Of a stretch of DNA of 37,262 bases, positions 1 to 5,448 are shown piece by piece (the first letter of the stretch is position 1; each line of letters starts with the position of its first letter). The stretch is taken from NCBI GenBank assembly GCA_038257245.1, contig JBBSJL010000007.1, positions 1-37,262 of the forward strand. The letters run 5' to 3'. Under the pieces are notes generated by a model. That model searched no databases, was not told the DNA's origin, and was given only the letters and a program-made list of their open reading frames with translations. The position numbers and the translations under genes were made by a program. The stretch comes from JAGQNP01 sp038257245. Its GTDB lineage: Bacteria; Patescibacteriota; Saccharimonadia; Saccharimonadales; JACQNP01.

Positions 1-37
1 CTTTGTAGCTTGTTGATCTATCTAATTTTTGAGACAT
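1..37 (-). CDS. Start of an unidentified gene, cut by the window edge
   Basis: An ATG at 37-35 on the minus strand opens a frame reading MSQKLDRSTSYK up to the window edge, 8 nt after the stop of the preceding gene. A GGTGG-like Shine-Dalgarno lies just upstream. Spacing and strand make it the next cistron of the CsoR-led operon. Twelve residues are too few to identify it. By context a metal-handling protein would fit, but that is a guess. Confidence 0.35.
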   Translation of the reverse strand, partial: MSQKLDRSTSYK

Positions 38-45
38 AGCCACCG

Positions 46-831
46 TTAATCCCCACACGTACTTTCATGTAAAGCCACGAGGTTATTGAAACGTTCTTTT
101 ACCTGTTGGCTTGAAGGTTCTTTGTCTTGAGCGAATATGACAACATTGCCAACCAAATTGTTTATGCGGGTTAGTTCTTCTTCTGATTTACTTGATTCAT
201 GCTCATCCATGACTTCACCGTGTGCATAAGCTTTAGGGAATATCTTGTCTAAAAAGCTGGAAGTGCTAACTTCTTCACTATGTCCGATGTTACTTTTCTT
301 GCCGAAGAATGTTTCTAGATCTTGATTTAGAAAAATGTCCCAGCTTTTTTGTTCGTAAGCGTCTTTATCACCGATGTACACGTAAAAATTAGACTTTTCT
401 GGTGCTTGAGGCAAGTACTTACCATAAATATTAACTTCGAGTGGTTTTAAGCCATCATCGTAACGCCGACCAAGTAGTTCGTCATTTCCACCAATATAGT
501 TCCATCCAAAGTCTTTTAGAAACTCTCCACCCGTCATACCATTCCAATGGACATGCGTTAATTGATCCATCTTGTCATGGAGGTCTATAGGCGCACTACC
601 TACTGCAGCACTACAAGTCGTTGATGTGCCAGTCTCTTTTTGAAACTCATCTTGTGAGAAATCAACAGCCTTGCCGTCGACTAATATCTGAGTACGAAAA
701 TGATAATGCTGATATGACGGTTTTCGAATGTGTGCAGGAGTAGAAGCGTAGATGTATCCATAAACCACACCTGCTAATAGCAGTAAACCAGCTACGCCTA
801 TTAACCCATAGACAAGTGATTTCTTGTTCAT
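46..831 (-). CDS. Membrane-anchored extracellular His-motif protein, unknown family
   Basis: 261 aa. One N-terminal membrane anchor (about residues 6-28) is followed by a hydrophilic domain that should lie outside the membrane. The domain has closely spaced histidines typical of metal sites: H42-x-H44 just before a VDGK strand, H85 in DLHDK and H93-x-H95 in THVHWNG, plus cysteines C73 and C259. I do not recognise a named family, although the layout resembles CPR and actinobacterial surface domains with an HxH then VDG pattern. It is the fourth gene of the CsoR-led operon, 5 nt from the previous gene, with only a weak purine-rich ribosome site. Inference: an extracytoplasmic metal-binding (copper or nickel) protein controlled by the regulator at 1384-1659. 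Confidence 0.7.
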   Translation of the reverse strand: MNKKSLVYGLIGVAGLLLLAGVVYGYIYASTPAHIRKPSYQHYHFRTQILVDGKAVDFSQDEFQKETGTSTTCSAAVGSAPIDLHDKMDQLTHVHWNGMTGGEFLKDFGWNYIGGNDELLGRRYDDGLKPLEVNIYGKYLPQAPEKSNFYVYIGDKDAYEQKSWDIFLNQDLETFFGKKSNIGHSEEVSTSSFLDKIFPKAYAHGEVMDEHESSKSEEELTRINNLVGNVVIFAQDKEPSSQQVKERFNNLVALHESTCGD

Positions 832-836
832 ACTGA

Positions 837-1106
837 CTATTTCTTCTTTCCCATTTGCTCTACGTATTCAAGACTCCAACCAATAACATAACCAACTACC
901 CAAAATGAAGCCGTTATCGTCAGTCCGCCCCATATAAAGTTGCTCCATCCAAGATTAAACTTGGCTATTTCCATGCCATGCATCCACCATTGCGTAACTG
1001 TGTGTGAAAAGTCAGGAAATACAGCTACAAAACCAGCGCATAATACCCACAGGATTGCCGTAGTGAGTGCCAGCCCTTTTGCTAAATTGTTTTTTGTTAG
1101 TTTCAT
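837..1106 (-). CDS. Small two-span membrane protein (DUF5676-like)
   Basis: 89 aa with two hydrophobic spans (about residues 11-30 and 54-77). Between them lies a Trp/Phe-rich stretch with WWMHGMEIAKF. Both ends are Lys-rich and probably cytoplasmic. It resembles the small DUF5676-type membrane proteins found beside copper-efflux genes, from memory only. The start has a strong AAGGAGG site 5 nt upstream. It lies between the SHOCT protein and the His-motif protein in the CsoR operon, so a role in metal homeostasis is likely but unproven. Confidence 0.65.
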   Translation of the reverse strand: MKLTKNNLAKGLALTTAILWVLCAGFVAVFPDFSHTVTQWWMHGMEIAKFNLGWSNFIWGGLTITASFWVVGYVIGWSLEYVEQMGKKK

Positions 1107-1125
1107 ATTACCTCCTTGTTGGAAC

Positions 1126-1371
1126 TTACTTTAGATCCGTCTTAATCTCATCAAACTGTTTCTTGGTAATTTCACCTTTAGCATATCGATGTTTCAAAAC
1201 ATCTAAAGCGTTAGATTTGTTAGCTTCTGTTCGGCTGCCTGAAGCAAAACGAACCAGTAAGATAATACCTAATACAACCAGTGTCATCATTACTATCATG
1301 AGTAACCAACCCCATACATTGTCACCGTGACCCATTTCGTCCATACCATAGCCGTGTGCAAAATAATCCAT
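1126..1371 (-). CDS. SHOCT-domain small membrane protein
   Basis: 81 aa. The N-terminus is short and rich in His, Met and Asp (MDYFAHGYGMDEMGHGD), a composition often seen in copper-binding tails. One transmembrane span follows at about 20-42. The C-terminal 28 residues (ALDVLKHRYAKGEITKKQFDEIKTDL) match the SHOCT domain pattern of a short helical pair with xRYAxGEIxxxEF. A GGAGGAG ribosome site sits 7 nt before the ATG, in contrast with the regulator upstream, which has no properly spaced site. It is the second gene of the CsoR-led operon, 12 nt after it. SHOCT proteins are typically oligomerising or membrane-associated; the metal link comes from context and the His/Met-rich tail. Confidence 0.75.
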   Translation of the reverse strand: MDYFAHGYGMDEMGHGDNVWGWLLMIVMMTLVVLGIILLVRFASGSRTEANKSNALDVLKHRYAKGEITKKQFDEIKTDLK

Positions 1372-1383
1372 CGTAGCTCCTCC

Positions 1384-1659
1384 TTATTTACTTCTAACTT
1401 TGGCTAGTTCGTAGACTGCGAGCAACTCCTCAACTGCTTTGTCCGTTTCGCCAGCGACAAACATATCTTTAACGTGAGTTCGTAAATGATTCTCCAGAAC
1501 AAGCTTATTAAGTGAGCCTAGAGACTTCTGGACAGCTAAGCTCTGGGTGATGATGTCCATGCAGTAGTCTTCATTCTCAATCATCTTCTGGATGCCCCTC
1601 ATCTGTCCCTCGATAATCTTGGCGCGGTGTAGCGAACGTTTCTTGATATCTGTAATCAT
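1384..1659 (-). CDS. csoR: CsoR/RcnR-family metal-sensing repressor
   Basis: 91 aa, the usual size of the all-helical DUF156 repressors, with the family signature LHRAKIIEGQMRGIQKM near the N-terminus. These proteins bind operator DNA as tetramers and leave it when metal occupies a Cys/His site. The visible ligands are C33, H58 and H62 (NHLRTH). Copper sensors of the CsoR type have Cys-His-Cys; here the third position is His, as in nickel/cobalt RcnR. The metal is therefore uncertain and the csoR symbol denotes the family only. It is the first gene of the minus-strand operon, with a family-type palindrome inside its own promoter, so autoregulation is likely. The start ATG lies exactly 7 nt after a TATACT box. 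Confidence 0.88.
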   Translation of the reverse strand: MITDIKKRSLHRAKIIEGQMRGIQKMIENEDYCMDIITQSLAVQKSLGSLNKLVLENHLRTHVKDMFVAGETDKAVEELLAVYELAKVRSK

Positions 1660-1665
1660 ATCTAT

Positions 1666-1695
1666 AGTATATACCTCCTAGGGGTATTACCGCAA
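1666..1695 (-). promoter_or_regulatory. csoR promoter with CsoR-type operator in the spacer; predicted leaderless start
   Basis: Read on the minus strand: TTGCGG (1695-1690), an 18-nt spacer, then TATACT (1671-1666). The spacer contains the near-perfect palindrome ATACCTCCTAGGGGTAT (given on the plus strand, 1671-1687), which resembles published CsoR-family operators with a T/ACC...GGT/A core. Six nt separate TATACT from the ATG at 1659, so transcription should begin on the A of the start codon. The AGGAGG inside the palindrome is 14 nt from the ATG, too far for a normal Shine-Dalgarno, and would lie upstream of the transcript start. Confidence 0.7.
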
Positions 1696-1722
1696 ACGCC
1701 GGGCTTGAATGCCTAAGGACGA

Positions 1723-1940
1723 GTCTAGGGAACGGGTCAGCTTTTCGGCTGCTTGCTTGCTCAGGACGGGAGGGGCTGGGTTAGAACTAAGTTACAGGGG
1801 TGAAATGAAAGAACCGCCCTTTCGGACGGTTCCAACATTTGTACTTTATTATCAGCACATCTGTTCTTGGCTTGACCAAGGAGAGAAGTTATTTCAGGTC
1901 TAGGAACTAGGTCTGCACTTTTCTCTGCTTGGTCTGGCTC
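1723..1940. repeat. 218-bp direct repeat, copy 1
   Basis: This stretch, from gtctaggg to tctggctc, aligns without net gaps to 5111-5328. The outer ends are the most conserved and similarity stops at both boundaries. On the minus strand it forms the trailer that follows the tRNA-like 3' end at 1935-2022 and includes a terminator hairpin. No protein is credible in it: the open plus-strand frames are not conserved between copies except as by-products of the repeat. It appears to be the left border of the accessory module ending at 5328. Confidence 0.8.
1803..1833 (-). terminator. Rho-independent terminator in repeat copy 1
   Basis: On the minus strand, GAACCGTCC and GGGCGGTTC pair across a small loop at 1811-1832, followed by TTTCATTTC. 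The same hairpin is kept in the second repeat copy. It lies about 100 nt after the tRNA-like 3' end, a spacing similar to that of the terminator behind tRNA-Gln. Confidence 0.65.
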
Positions 1941-2022
1941 CGGCAGTCGGATTCGAACTGGACGTTTCTACCACCTGGTTTTTAGGCTCGCTTAACCTTA
2001 GCTTACCCCCGTAGATTGTCAA
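1935..2022 (-). other. tRNA/tmRNA 3'-end-like element T1
   Basis: Read on the minus strand, the element starts TTGACAAT and continues GTAAGCTAAGGT, AAGCGAGCCT and GGTAGAAAC. It then has a T-loop-like TTCGAATCC and ends TGCCGGAGCCA, that is, an acceptor-like strand, G73 and an encoded CCA. A near twin lies at 4065-4151. No 5' acceptor strand complementary to TGCCGGA was found next to it, and no anticodon loop with U33 can be drawn, so it is not a complete tRNA. The best reading is the 3' end of a tRNA-like gene (possibly tmRNA) left as an attachment-site copy. Confidence 0.45.
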
Positions 2023-2059
2023 ATTATTTATTTGTTCCATAGCTTCTCCGTCTTATTAA

Positions 2060-2275
2060 TCAAATCCTAAGTTTTAATTTGCGTAGGAACTGAGCATTAA
2101 CCGCTACTACGACTGTAGATAACGACATAAGCACTGCTCTAATAGCTGGATATGGTACAAAACCAAGCACATAGGTGACTCCAGCTACTACTGGAATTAC
2201 AGGTGCATTATAGCCTGTCGCCCAGGATAATTTCTGTATCATCTTTCGGTAAATTGTTTCCGAGAACGCCCTACT
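2060..2275 (-). pseudogene. C-terminal relic of a copper-type P1B ATPase
   Basis: The frame reads ETIYRKMIQKLSWATGYN, continues through a hydrophobic span ending near FVPYPAIRA, then VLMSLSTVVVAVNAQ and a basic end. This is the hallmark last segment of CopB/CopA heavy-metal ATPases: the KMIQN-WWATGYN loop, the last membrane helices and the MSLSTVxVxxNA helix. The homology runs upstream of the ATG at 2242, showing that this is a decapitated gene and not a real 60-aa protein. The nucleotide-binding, phosphorylation and metal-site domains are absent. It lies just inside the repeat-bounded module, beside a metal-regulated operon, and was probably cut off by the rearrangement that created element T1. 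Confidence 0.75.
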
Positions 2276-2278
2276 ACA

Positions 2279-2308
2279 TTGGCTATTACTTACTAGGGAG
2301 ACTATACT
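2279..2308 (+). promoter_or_regulatory. Promoter of the 2315-3923 operon, leaderless type
   Basis: TTGGCT (2279-2284), an 18-nt spacer and TATACT (2303-2308). The ATG at 2315 is the seventh base after the -10 box, exactly where transcription should begin, and no Shine-Dalgarno is present. The spacing is identical to the csoR promoter. Confidence 0.6.
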
Positions 2309-2314
2309 TAGCTT

Positions 2315-2518
2315 ATGAAGAAGAAACTCTATAGCTTATTATCTGCAGCTACTAGCCTTGTTGGGATTGGTATGTTACTGGGGTATTCACTTGCCAATGG
2401 AACCAGTAAAAATCCACTCTGGATCGGCGGTGTTTTAATACTACTTGGAGCAATAACCTTTGGCATGACAATCAGTTCACGTGAGGTGACTGAACTTATC
2501 GAAGATTCAAAAAAGTAG
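2315..2518 (+). CDS. Small two-span membrane protein, unknown
   Basis: 67 aa with two hydrophobic spans (about 8-27 and 36-53) joined by a short NGTSKNP turn. The C-terminus is charged and cytoplasmic-looking (SSREVTELIEDSKK). I do not recognise a family. It is the first gene of a plus-strand unit with the baeRF-like gene (19 nt downstream) and the DUF1508 gene. Its own start is leaderless-type, while the downstream genes have strong ribosome sites. It could be a membrane partner of the baeRF protein, which is inference from position only. Confidence 0.6.
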   Translation: MKKKLYSLLSAATSLVGIGMLLGYSLANGTSKNPLWIGGVLILLGAITFGMTISSREVTELIEDSKK

Positions 2519-2537
2519 ATTTGGAATAAGGAGGAAT

Positions 2538-3668
2538 ATGTCTGTATCTCAAGAGTTTATCGATAGCTTGATTGACGAAAAATCAAAAGGAACAAAGTTA
2601 AGTTTTTATATTCCTACACATCCTCTAAGCACAAGCGCACATTTAGAAGAAGACAAAATTCGATTTAAGAATGCCCTGCAGGAGGTTAAGGATATTGTGA
2701 GGAAAGACCATAGCGGTCTGAACGAAGTTCATAAAAGCCTAGAGAGTCTAATGGATGATACGGATTTTTGGAAACACCAGTCTTTAACATTGGCTATTTT
2801 CGCTGATCAAGATAACTACAGAACTGTCCAATTACCAATAGAGTCACAGCAGATAACATTATTAGGCGACGATTACTACGTGACTCCCTTAATAATTTCA
2901 AAAAATCTCTCCGAGAGTGCCTATGTATTGGACGTTAATCTCGACTCTCCACGATTGCTTTTCGCGAACGGTACACAAATCGATGAAGTAGACGAAATAG
3001 AGCTACCAGACGCTTTAAAAGATGTAATGAGTCAGGACCATCAGAAAAATCTGCAATTTCACGCAGGCGGGGGCGGTGAAGCTGGCGCACCAATGTACCA
3101 TGGTCAAGGAGGCGGTGAAAGTCAAAAAGACGAAGAAGTAAGCCTTTATATGAAGCTCCTTGCAAAGCCCGTAAATGCGTTTATGAAAAATAAGGACGAA
3201 ATACTAATTCTAGCTGGCGACGAGACTCAACTAACTGGACTAAAAAAATATCTAAATTACAATGACATCTCTGATCATGAGCTTCACGGTAATCATCAAC
3301 GTGAGCATATAGACATACTGCAAAATTCAGTTAAAACGATCTTGGACAAAATTTCTTTTCATAGTCGAGAGGAAAAAATTAGTCAGTTCAAAAAGTCGGC
3401 GCCGGATATGCAAGCACAGCACATTAGCGAAATAATGACCGCACTTGATGGTTCTAAAGTTGACAAGCTGTATGTGCCTGTCCTCCGATCTACTAACGAC
3501 AGTGTCCGAGATGGCAGCGAGGAAATATTAAGAATCGAAATAGCCGATGCCGTTAAAGAAAGCATCGAAAAAGCTATCATTAAAACTATCCAACAAGGTG
3601 GAGAAATTGTTCCAACCGAACTAGGTACATTTGACGATGATGAATTACGGGCGCTTTTGCGGTACTGA
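2538..3668 (+). CDS. baeRF3-like protein (bacterial eRF1-fold family)
   Basis: 376 aa, the usual length of the bacterial archaeo-eukaryotic release-factor-like (baeRF) proteins. The N-terminal domain has LSFYIPTHPLS, then IRFKNALQEV, DDTDFWKHQSLTLAIF and a VTPLI segment. In the centre is LQFHAGGGGEAG...MYHGQGGG (about 174-190), the Gly-rich loop occupying the place of the GGQ-like loop in eRF1-type folds. The C-terminal half has an ILAGDETQLTGLKKY strand-helix and a GGEIVPT end. Family members have been proposed to act on ribosomes, but their function is not established. The ribosome site AAGGAGGAAT is strong. It is cotranscribed with a small membrane protein and a YegP homologue inside the repeat-bounded module. 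Confidence 0.8.
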   Translation: MSVSQEFIDSLIDEKSKGTKLSFYIPTHPLSTSAHLEEDKIRFKNALQEVKDIVRKDHSGLNEVHKSLESLMDDTDFWKHQSLTLAIFADQDNYRTVQLPIESQQITLLGDDYYVTPLIISKNLSESAYVLDVNLDSPRLLFANGTQIDEVDEIELPDALKDVMSQDHQKNLQFHAGGGGEAGAPMYHGQGGGESQKDEEVSLYMKLLAKPVNAFMKNKDEILILAGDETQLTGLKKYLNYNDISDHELHGNHQREHIDILQNSVKTILDKISFHSREEKISQFKKSAPDMQAQHISEIMTALDGSKVDKLYVPVLRSTNDSVRDGSEEILRIEIADAVKESIEKAIIKTIQQGGEIVPTELGTFDDDELRALLRY

Positions 3669-3731
3669 TACTCGTAGTGATTTATCTAAGCCGTGAGGCC
3701 GATAGCCAAAAATCGTAAAAAAGGAGAAAAT

Positions 3732-3923
3732 ATGTACTTTGAAATTCATAAGAACTCTACAGTAGGCCAACCTTATTGGTGGGTTATTAAAAGTAACGGA
3801 AATCACGCTGTTCTTGCTCAATCTGAGATGTACACCAGCAAAGAGGACTGTTTACATGCTATTCAGCTTGTAATTGCGGGTGCTAGTGAGTCTAAATACT
3901 TCGACAAAACGGGTGAAAACTAG
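3732..3923 (+). CDS. YegP/DUF1508 domain protein
   Basis: 63 aa with the DUF1508 (YegP) pattern: YFEIHKNSTVGQPYWWVIKSNGNHAVLAQSEMY, then CLHAIQLV. This is one copy of the small beta-alpha fold that occurs singly or as a tandem. The start at 3732 was chosen over an in-frame ATG 39 nt earlier because AAGGAG lies 6 nt upstream of it. The biochemical role of the family is unknown; it is often stress-associated. It is the last gene of the small operon, 63 nt after the baeRF-like gene, and is followed by hairpins and a bidirectional terminator. Confidence 0.85.
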   Translation: MYFEIHKNSTVGQPYWWVIKSNGNHAVLAQSEMYTSKEDCLHAIQLVIAGASESKYFDKTGEN

Positions 3924-4005
3924 ACGGCCAGTCACGGAACCTAGTCACAACCTTTCGTTGCTACTTCGTTTGCTTCGCTCACATACGACGAACCTGCGGT
4001 TCGAA

Positions 4006-4022
4006 GTTCTGATTCTCAGAAC
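4006..4022. repeat. Perfect 7-bp hairpin in the intergenic spacer
   Basis: GTTCTGA-TTC-TCAGAAC. It sits in the roughly 140-nt spacer after the DUF1508 gene, together with a second small hairpin (GAACC-TGC-GGTTC, about 3990-4002). There is no T-run, so it is not a terminator by itself. No gene is visible in this spacer. Confidence 0.5.
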
Positions 4023-4030
4023 ATCAAAGA

Positions 4031-4063
4031 AAAAGCCCCAACCTAGTGGCTGGGACTATTTCT
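4031..4063. terminator. Bidirectional terminator
   Basis: AGCCCCAACC (4034-4043) pairs with GGCTGGGACT (4048-4057) around a 4-nt TAGT loop. It is flanked by A-rich sequence on the left and TATTTCTTT on the right. It can end both the plus-strand baeRF/DUF1508 transcript and the minus-strand transcript leaving element T2 and fic. Confidence 0.75.
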
Positions 4064-4064
4064 T

Positions 4065-4151
4065 TGGCTCTGGTTGCCGGACTCGAACCAGAAGTTTCTA
4101 CCGCCTTATTATAGGCTCGCTTTACCTTAGCTTACATCTGTTAATTGTCAA
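4065..4151 (-). other. tRNA/tmRNA 3'-end-like element T2
   Basis: Twin of the element at 1935-2022. Minus strand: TTGACAAT, GTAAGCTAAGGT, AAGCGAGCCT, GGTAGAAAC, TTCGAGTCC, then AACCAGAGCCA. The inner blocks match T1 closely, but the acceptor-like 7 nt differ (AACCAGA here, TGCCGGA in T1). It starts immediately after the fic stop codon, and a terminator follows the CCA after 1 nt. A TCTGGTT that could pair with AACCAGA occurs only within the element itself, just before the T-loop, so a normal cloverleaf is not available. Confidence 0.45.
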
Positions 4152-5033
4152 TTATTCAGTAAAGTCCGCAGCTATCATCCATTTTTCACGCATTCTAAAT
4201 GCTGGAATAGTGCCACGACTAGCTTTATTGGCCGCTATGTTTCCGGCTACATTATTAGCTTTTGCCCAAGCCGATACTGTCACGATTTTTGGTGCCGATA
4301 AAAGAGTGATTCGCTTATAAAGTGATTCTATAAGCAAACCAGCAAAAAGCTCGGTAAAATCATCATGTTTCGAAGTAATACGATAAGAATCAAAAGCAGG
4401 ATAGTAGCTTGTGTGTTTACCCTTGTTGGGAATGATAATAGACGGATAGCCCAAATTCATAAGTTGTTGGTTGATTAGAACACGACCCAATCGACCGTTC
4501 CCGTCGTTAAATGGATGAATAGTTTCAAATTCAGCATGAAACCAAGCGATACTTTCTAGGAAATATCGGCCATTCAATTCATGGTAGTCATTCAGTAGAT
4601 CACTCATGAGCCCTGGTACAAAATCCGGATTAGCTCCGACATGCGTGCCAACTCGCACCCATTCCTTACCGGATCGGAATCTACCAGCCCAGTTATCGCG
4701 TATGCCCGAGAGTAGTGTTTTGTGGAGTTTAAGAATTAATTTAGTGTCTAGTAATGTGCCCGGACTATCAAGAAGGTCTTGAGTTATTTTTGCTAAGTTT
4801 TTGGCTTCGTAAATCTCACGAATATCATGATCTTTTTTGATAGAGTCTCGGAGCAGTATGTCTTCTGTATCTTTCAGGGTTAGAGTGGAGTTTTCGATGG
4901 CATTGCTGTTATAGACCATTTCAGGGATTTCAGCGGTGGTGATCTCACGAATTGCGTTTACATTACTCGATGAAAGTTTCTTATACTGTGTATAAAGGGA
5001 TGCGATGCGGTCTTTAGTTACTTGGTTAATCAT
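4152..5033 (-). CDS. Fic-domain protein (predicted AMPylator) with its own inhibitory helix
   Basis: 293 aa. The Fic core motif HPFNDGNGRLGR is intact at 173-184, with the catalytic His at 173. An N-terminal inhibitory motif SNAIEN (43-48) matches (S/T)xxxE(G/N), so this is a class II, self-inhibited Fic enzyme that would use ATP to add AMP to a target Ser/Thr/Tyr hydroxyl. The last 45 residues (VSAWAKANNVAG...RGTIPAFRMREKWMI) look like an excisionase/MerR-type helix-turn-helix, consistent with DNA binding or autoregulation. No separate antitoxin gene is adjacent. An extended -10 box and an inverted repeat lie before the start. The gene lies between the second tRNA-like element and repeat copy 2 and is probably part of the mobile module. 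Its target is unknown. Confidence 0.88.
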   Translation of the reverse strand: MINQVTKDRIASLYTQYKKLSSSNVNAIREITTAEIPEMVYNSNAIENSTLTLKDTEDILLRDSIKKDHDIREIYEAKNLAKITQDLLDSPGTLLDTKLILKLHKTLLSGIRDNWAGRFRSGKEWVRVGTHVGANPDFVPGLMSDLLNDYHELNGRYFLESIAWFHAEFETIHPFNDGNGRLGRVLINQQLMNLGYPSIIIPNKGKHTSYYPAFDSYRITSKHDDFTELFAGLLIESLYKRITLLSAPKIVTVSAWAKANNVAGNIAANKASRGTIPAFRMREKWMIAADFTE

Positions 5034-5042
5034 AGCATTAAC

Positions 5043-5091
5043 ATTATAACATACTTTACGTGAAAAATAGTAAAAACTTATACTATTTCAC
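5043..5091 (-). promoter_or_regulatory. fic promoter with adjacent inverted repeat
   Basis: On the minus strand an extended -10 (TG-T-TATAAT, hexamer at 5048-5043) lies 9 nt before the ATG with no Shine-Dalgarno. Immediately upstream is an imperfect inverted repeat: GTGAAATAGTA (5091-5081) and TACTATTTTTCAC (5072-5060). It occupies the region of the missing -35 box, a good place for an operator. The HTH-like tail of the Fic protein is a candidate ligand. Confidence 0.55.
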
Positions 5092-5110
5092 GGTTACACT
5101 AGAGTCGTAG

Positions 5111-5328
5111 GTCTAGGGAACGGGTCTGCTTTTCGCCCGCTTGCTCCTCCGTGACGAGAGGGGCTGGGTTAGAACTATCTTACAGGGGTGAAATGAAAAA
5201 ACCGCCCCTTCGGACGGTTCCAACATTTGTAGCTTGTTATCGGCACAATTCTTTCTTGACTGACCAAGGAGAGAAGTTATTGCAGGTCATGGAACCCGGT
5301 CTGCACTTTTCTCTGCTTGGTCTGGCTC
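5111..5328. repeat. 218-bp direct repeat, copy 2
   Basis: Second copy of 1723-1940 in the same orientation. It ends at exactly the same tctggctc, after which the sequence changes completely: copy 1 runs into tRNA-like element T1, copy 2 into unrelated AT-rich sequence. The divergence point therefore falls at the complement of the 3' GAGCCA of the RNA-like element. The terminator hairpin is conserved, with base changes. Confidence 0.8.
5191..5221 (-). terminator. Rho-independent terminator in repeat copy 2
   Basis: Minus strand: GAACCGTCC pairs with GGGCGGTTT, followed by TTTTTTC. Compared with copy 1 the T-tract is longer, with changes in the loop and stem, so the structure has been preserved despite drift. 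Confidence 0.65.
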
Positions 5329-5448
5329 ACCACAATAGAGGAAGTTATAACCGTAATTAAGCAAGATTTATCAGTAATCTAGCGAAAATTATTAGTGGAC
5401 TTACTCTACAACTATTATTTAAGAGAACCTAGTAAAAGGGCTGGGTTA

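Noticed and set aside
1674..1679. AGGAGG as the csoR ribosome site
   Set aside because: A 14-nt spacing is too long, and the sequence is part of the operator palindrome upstream of the predicted transcript start.
1709..1903. Plus-strand ORF with GAGLELSYRGEM, similar to one at 5151-5360
   Set aside because: It is a translation of the 218-bp repeat and its terminator hairpin; the matching frames differ at both ends and no start signal is present.
1935..2022. Complete tRNA or ssrA gene
   Set aside because: There is no complementary 5' acceptor strand, no usable anticodon loop, and no tag-peptide ORF or pseudoknots could be recognised, so only a 3'-end-like element is claimed.
3874..4320. 148-aa plus-strand ORF containing GSGCRTRTRSFYRL
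   Set aside because: It reads through a terminator, the T-loop of element T2 and the antisense of fic; this kind of sequence is a known artefact of translating tRNA-like DNA.
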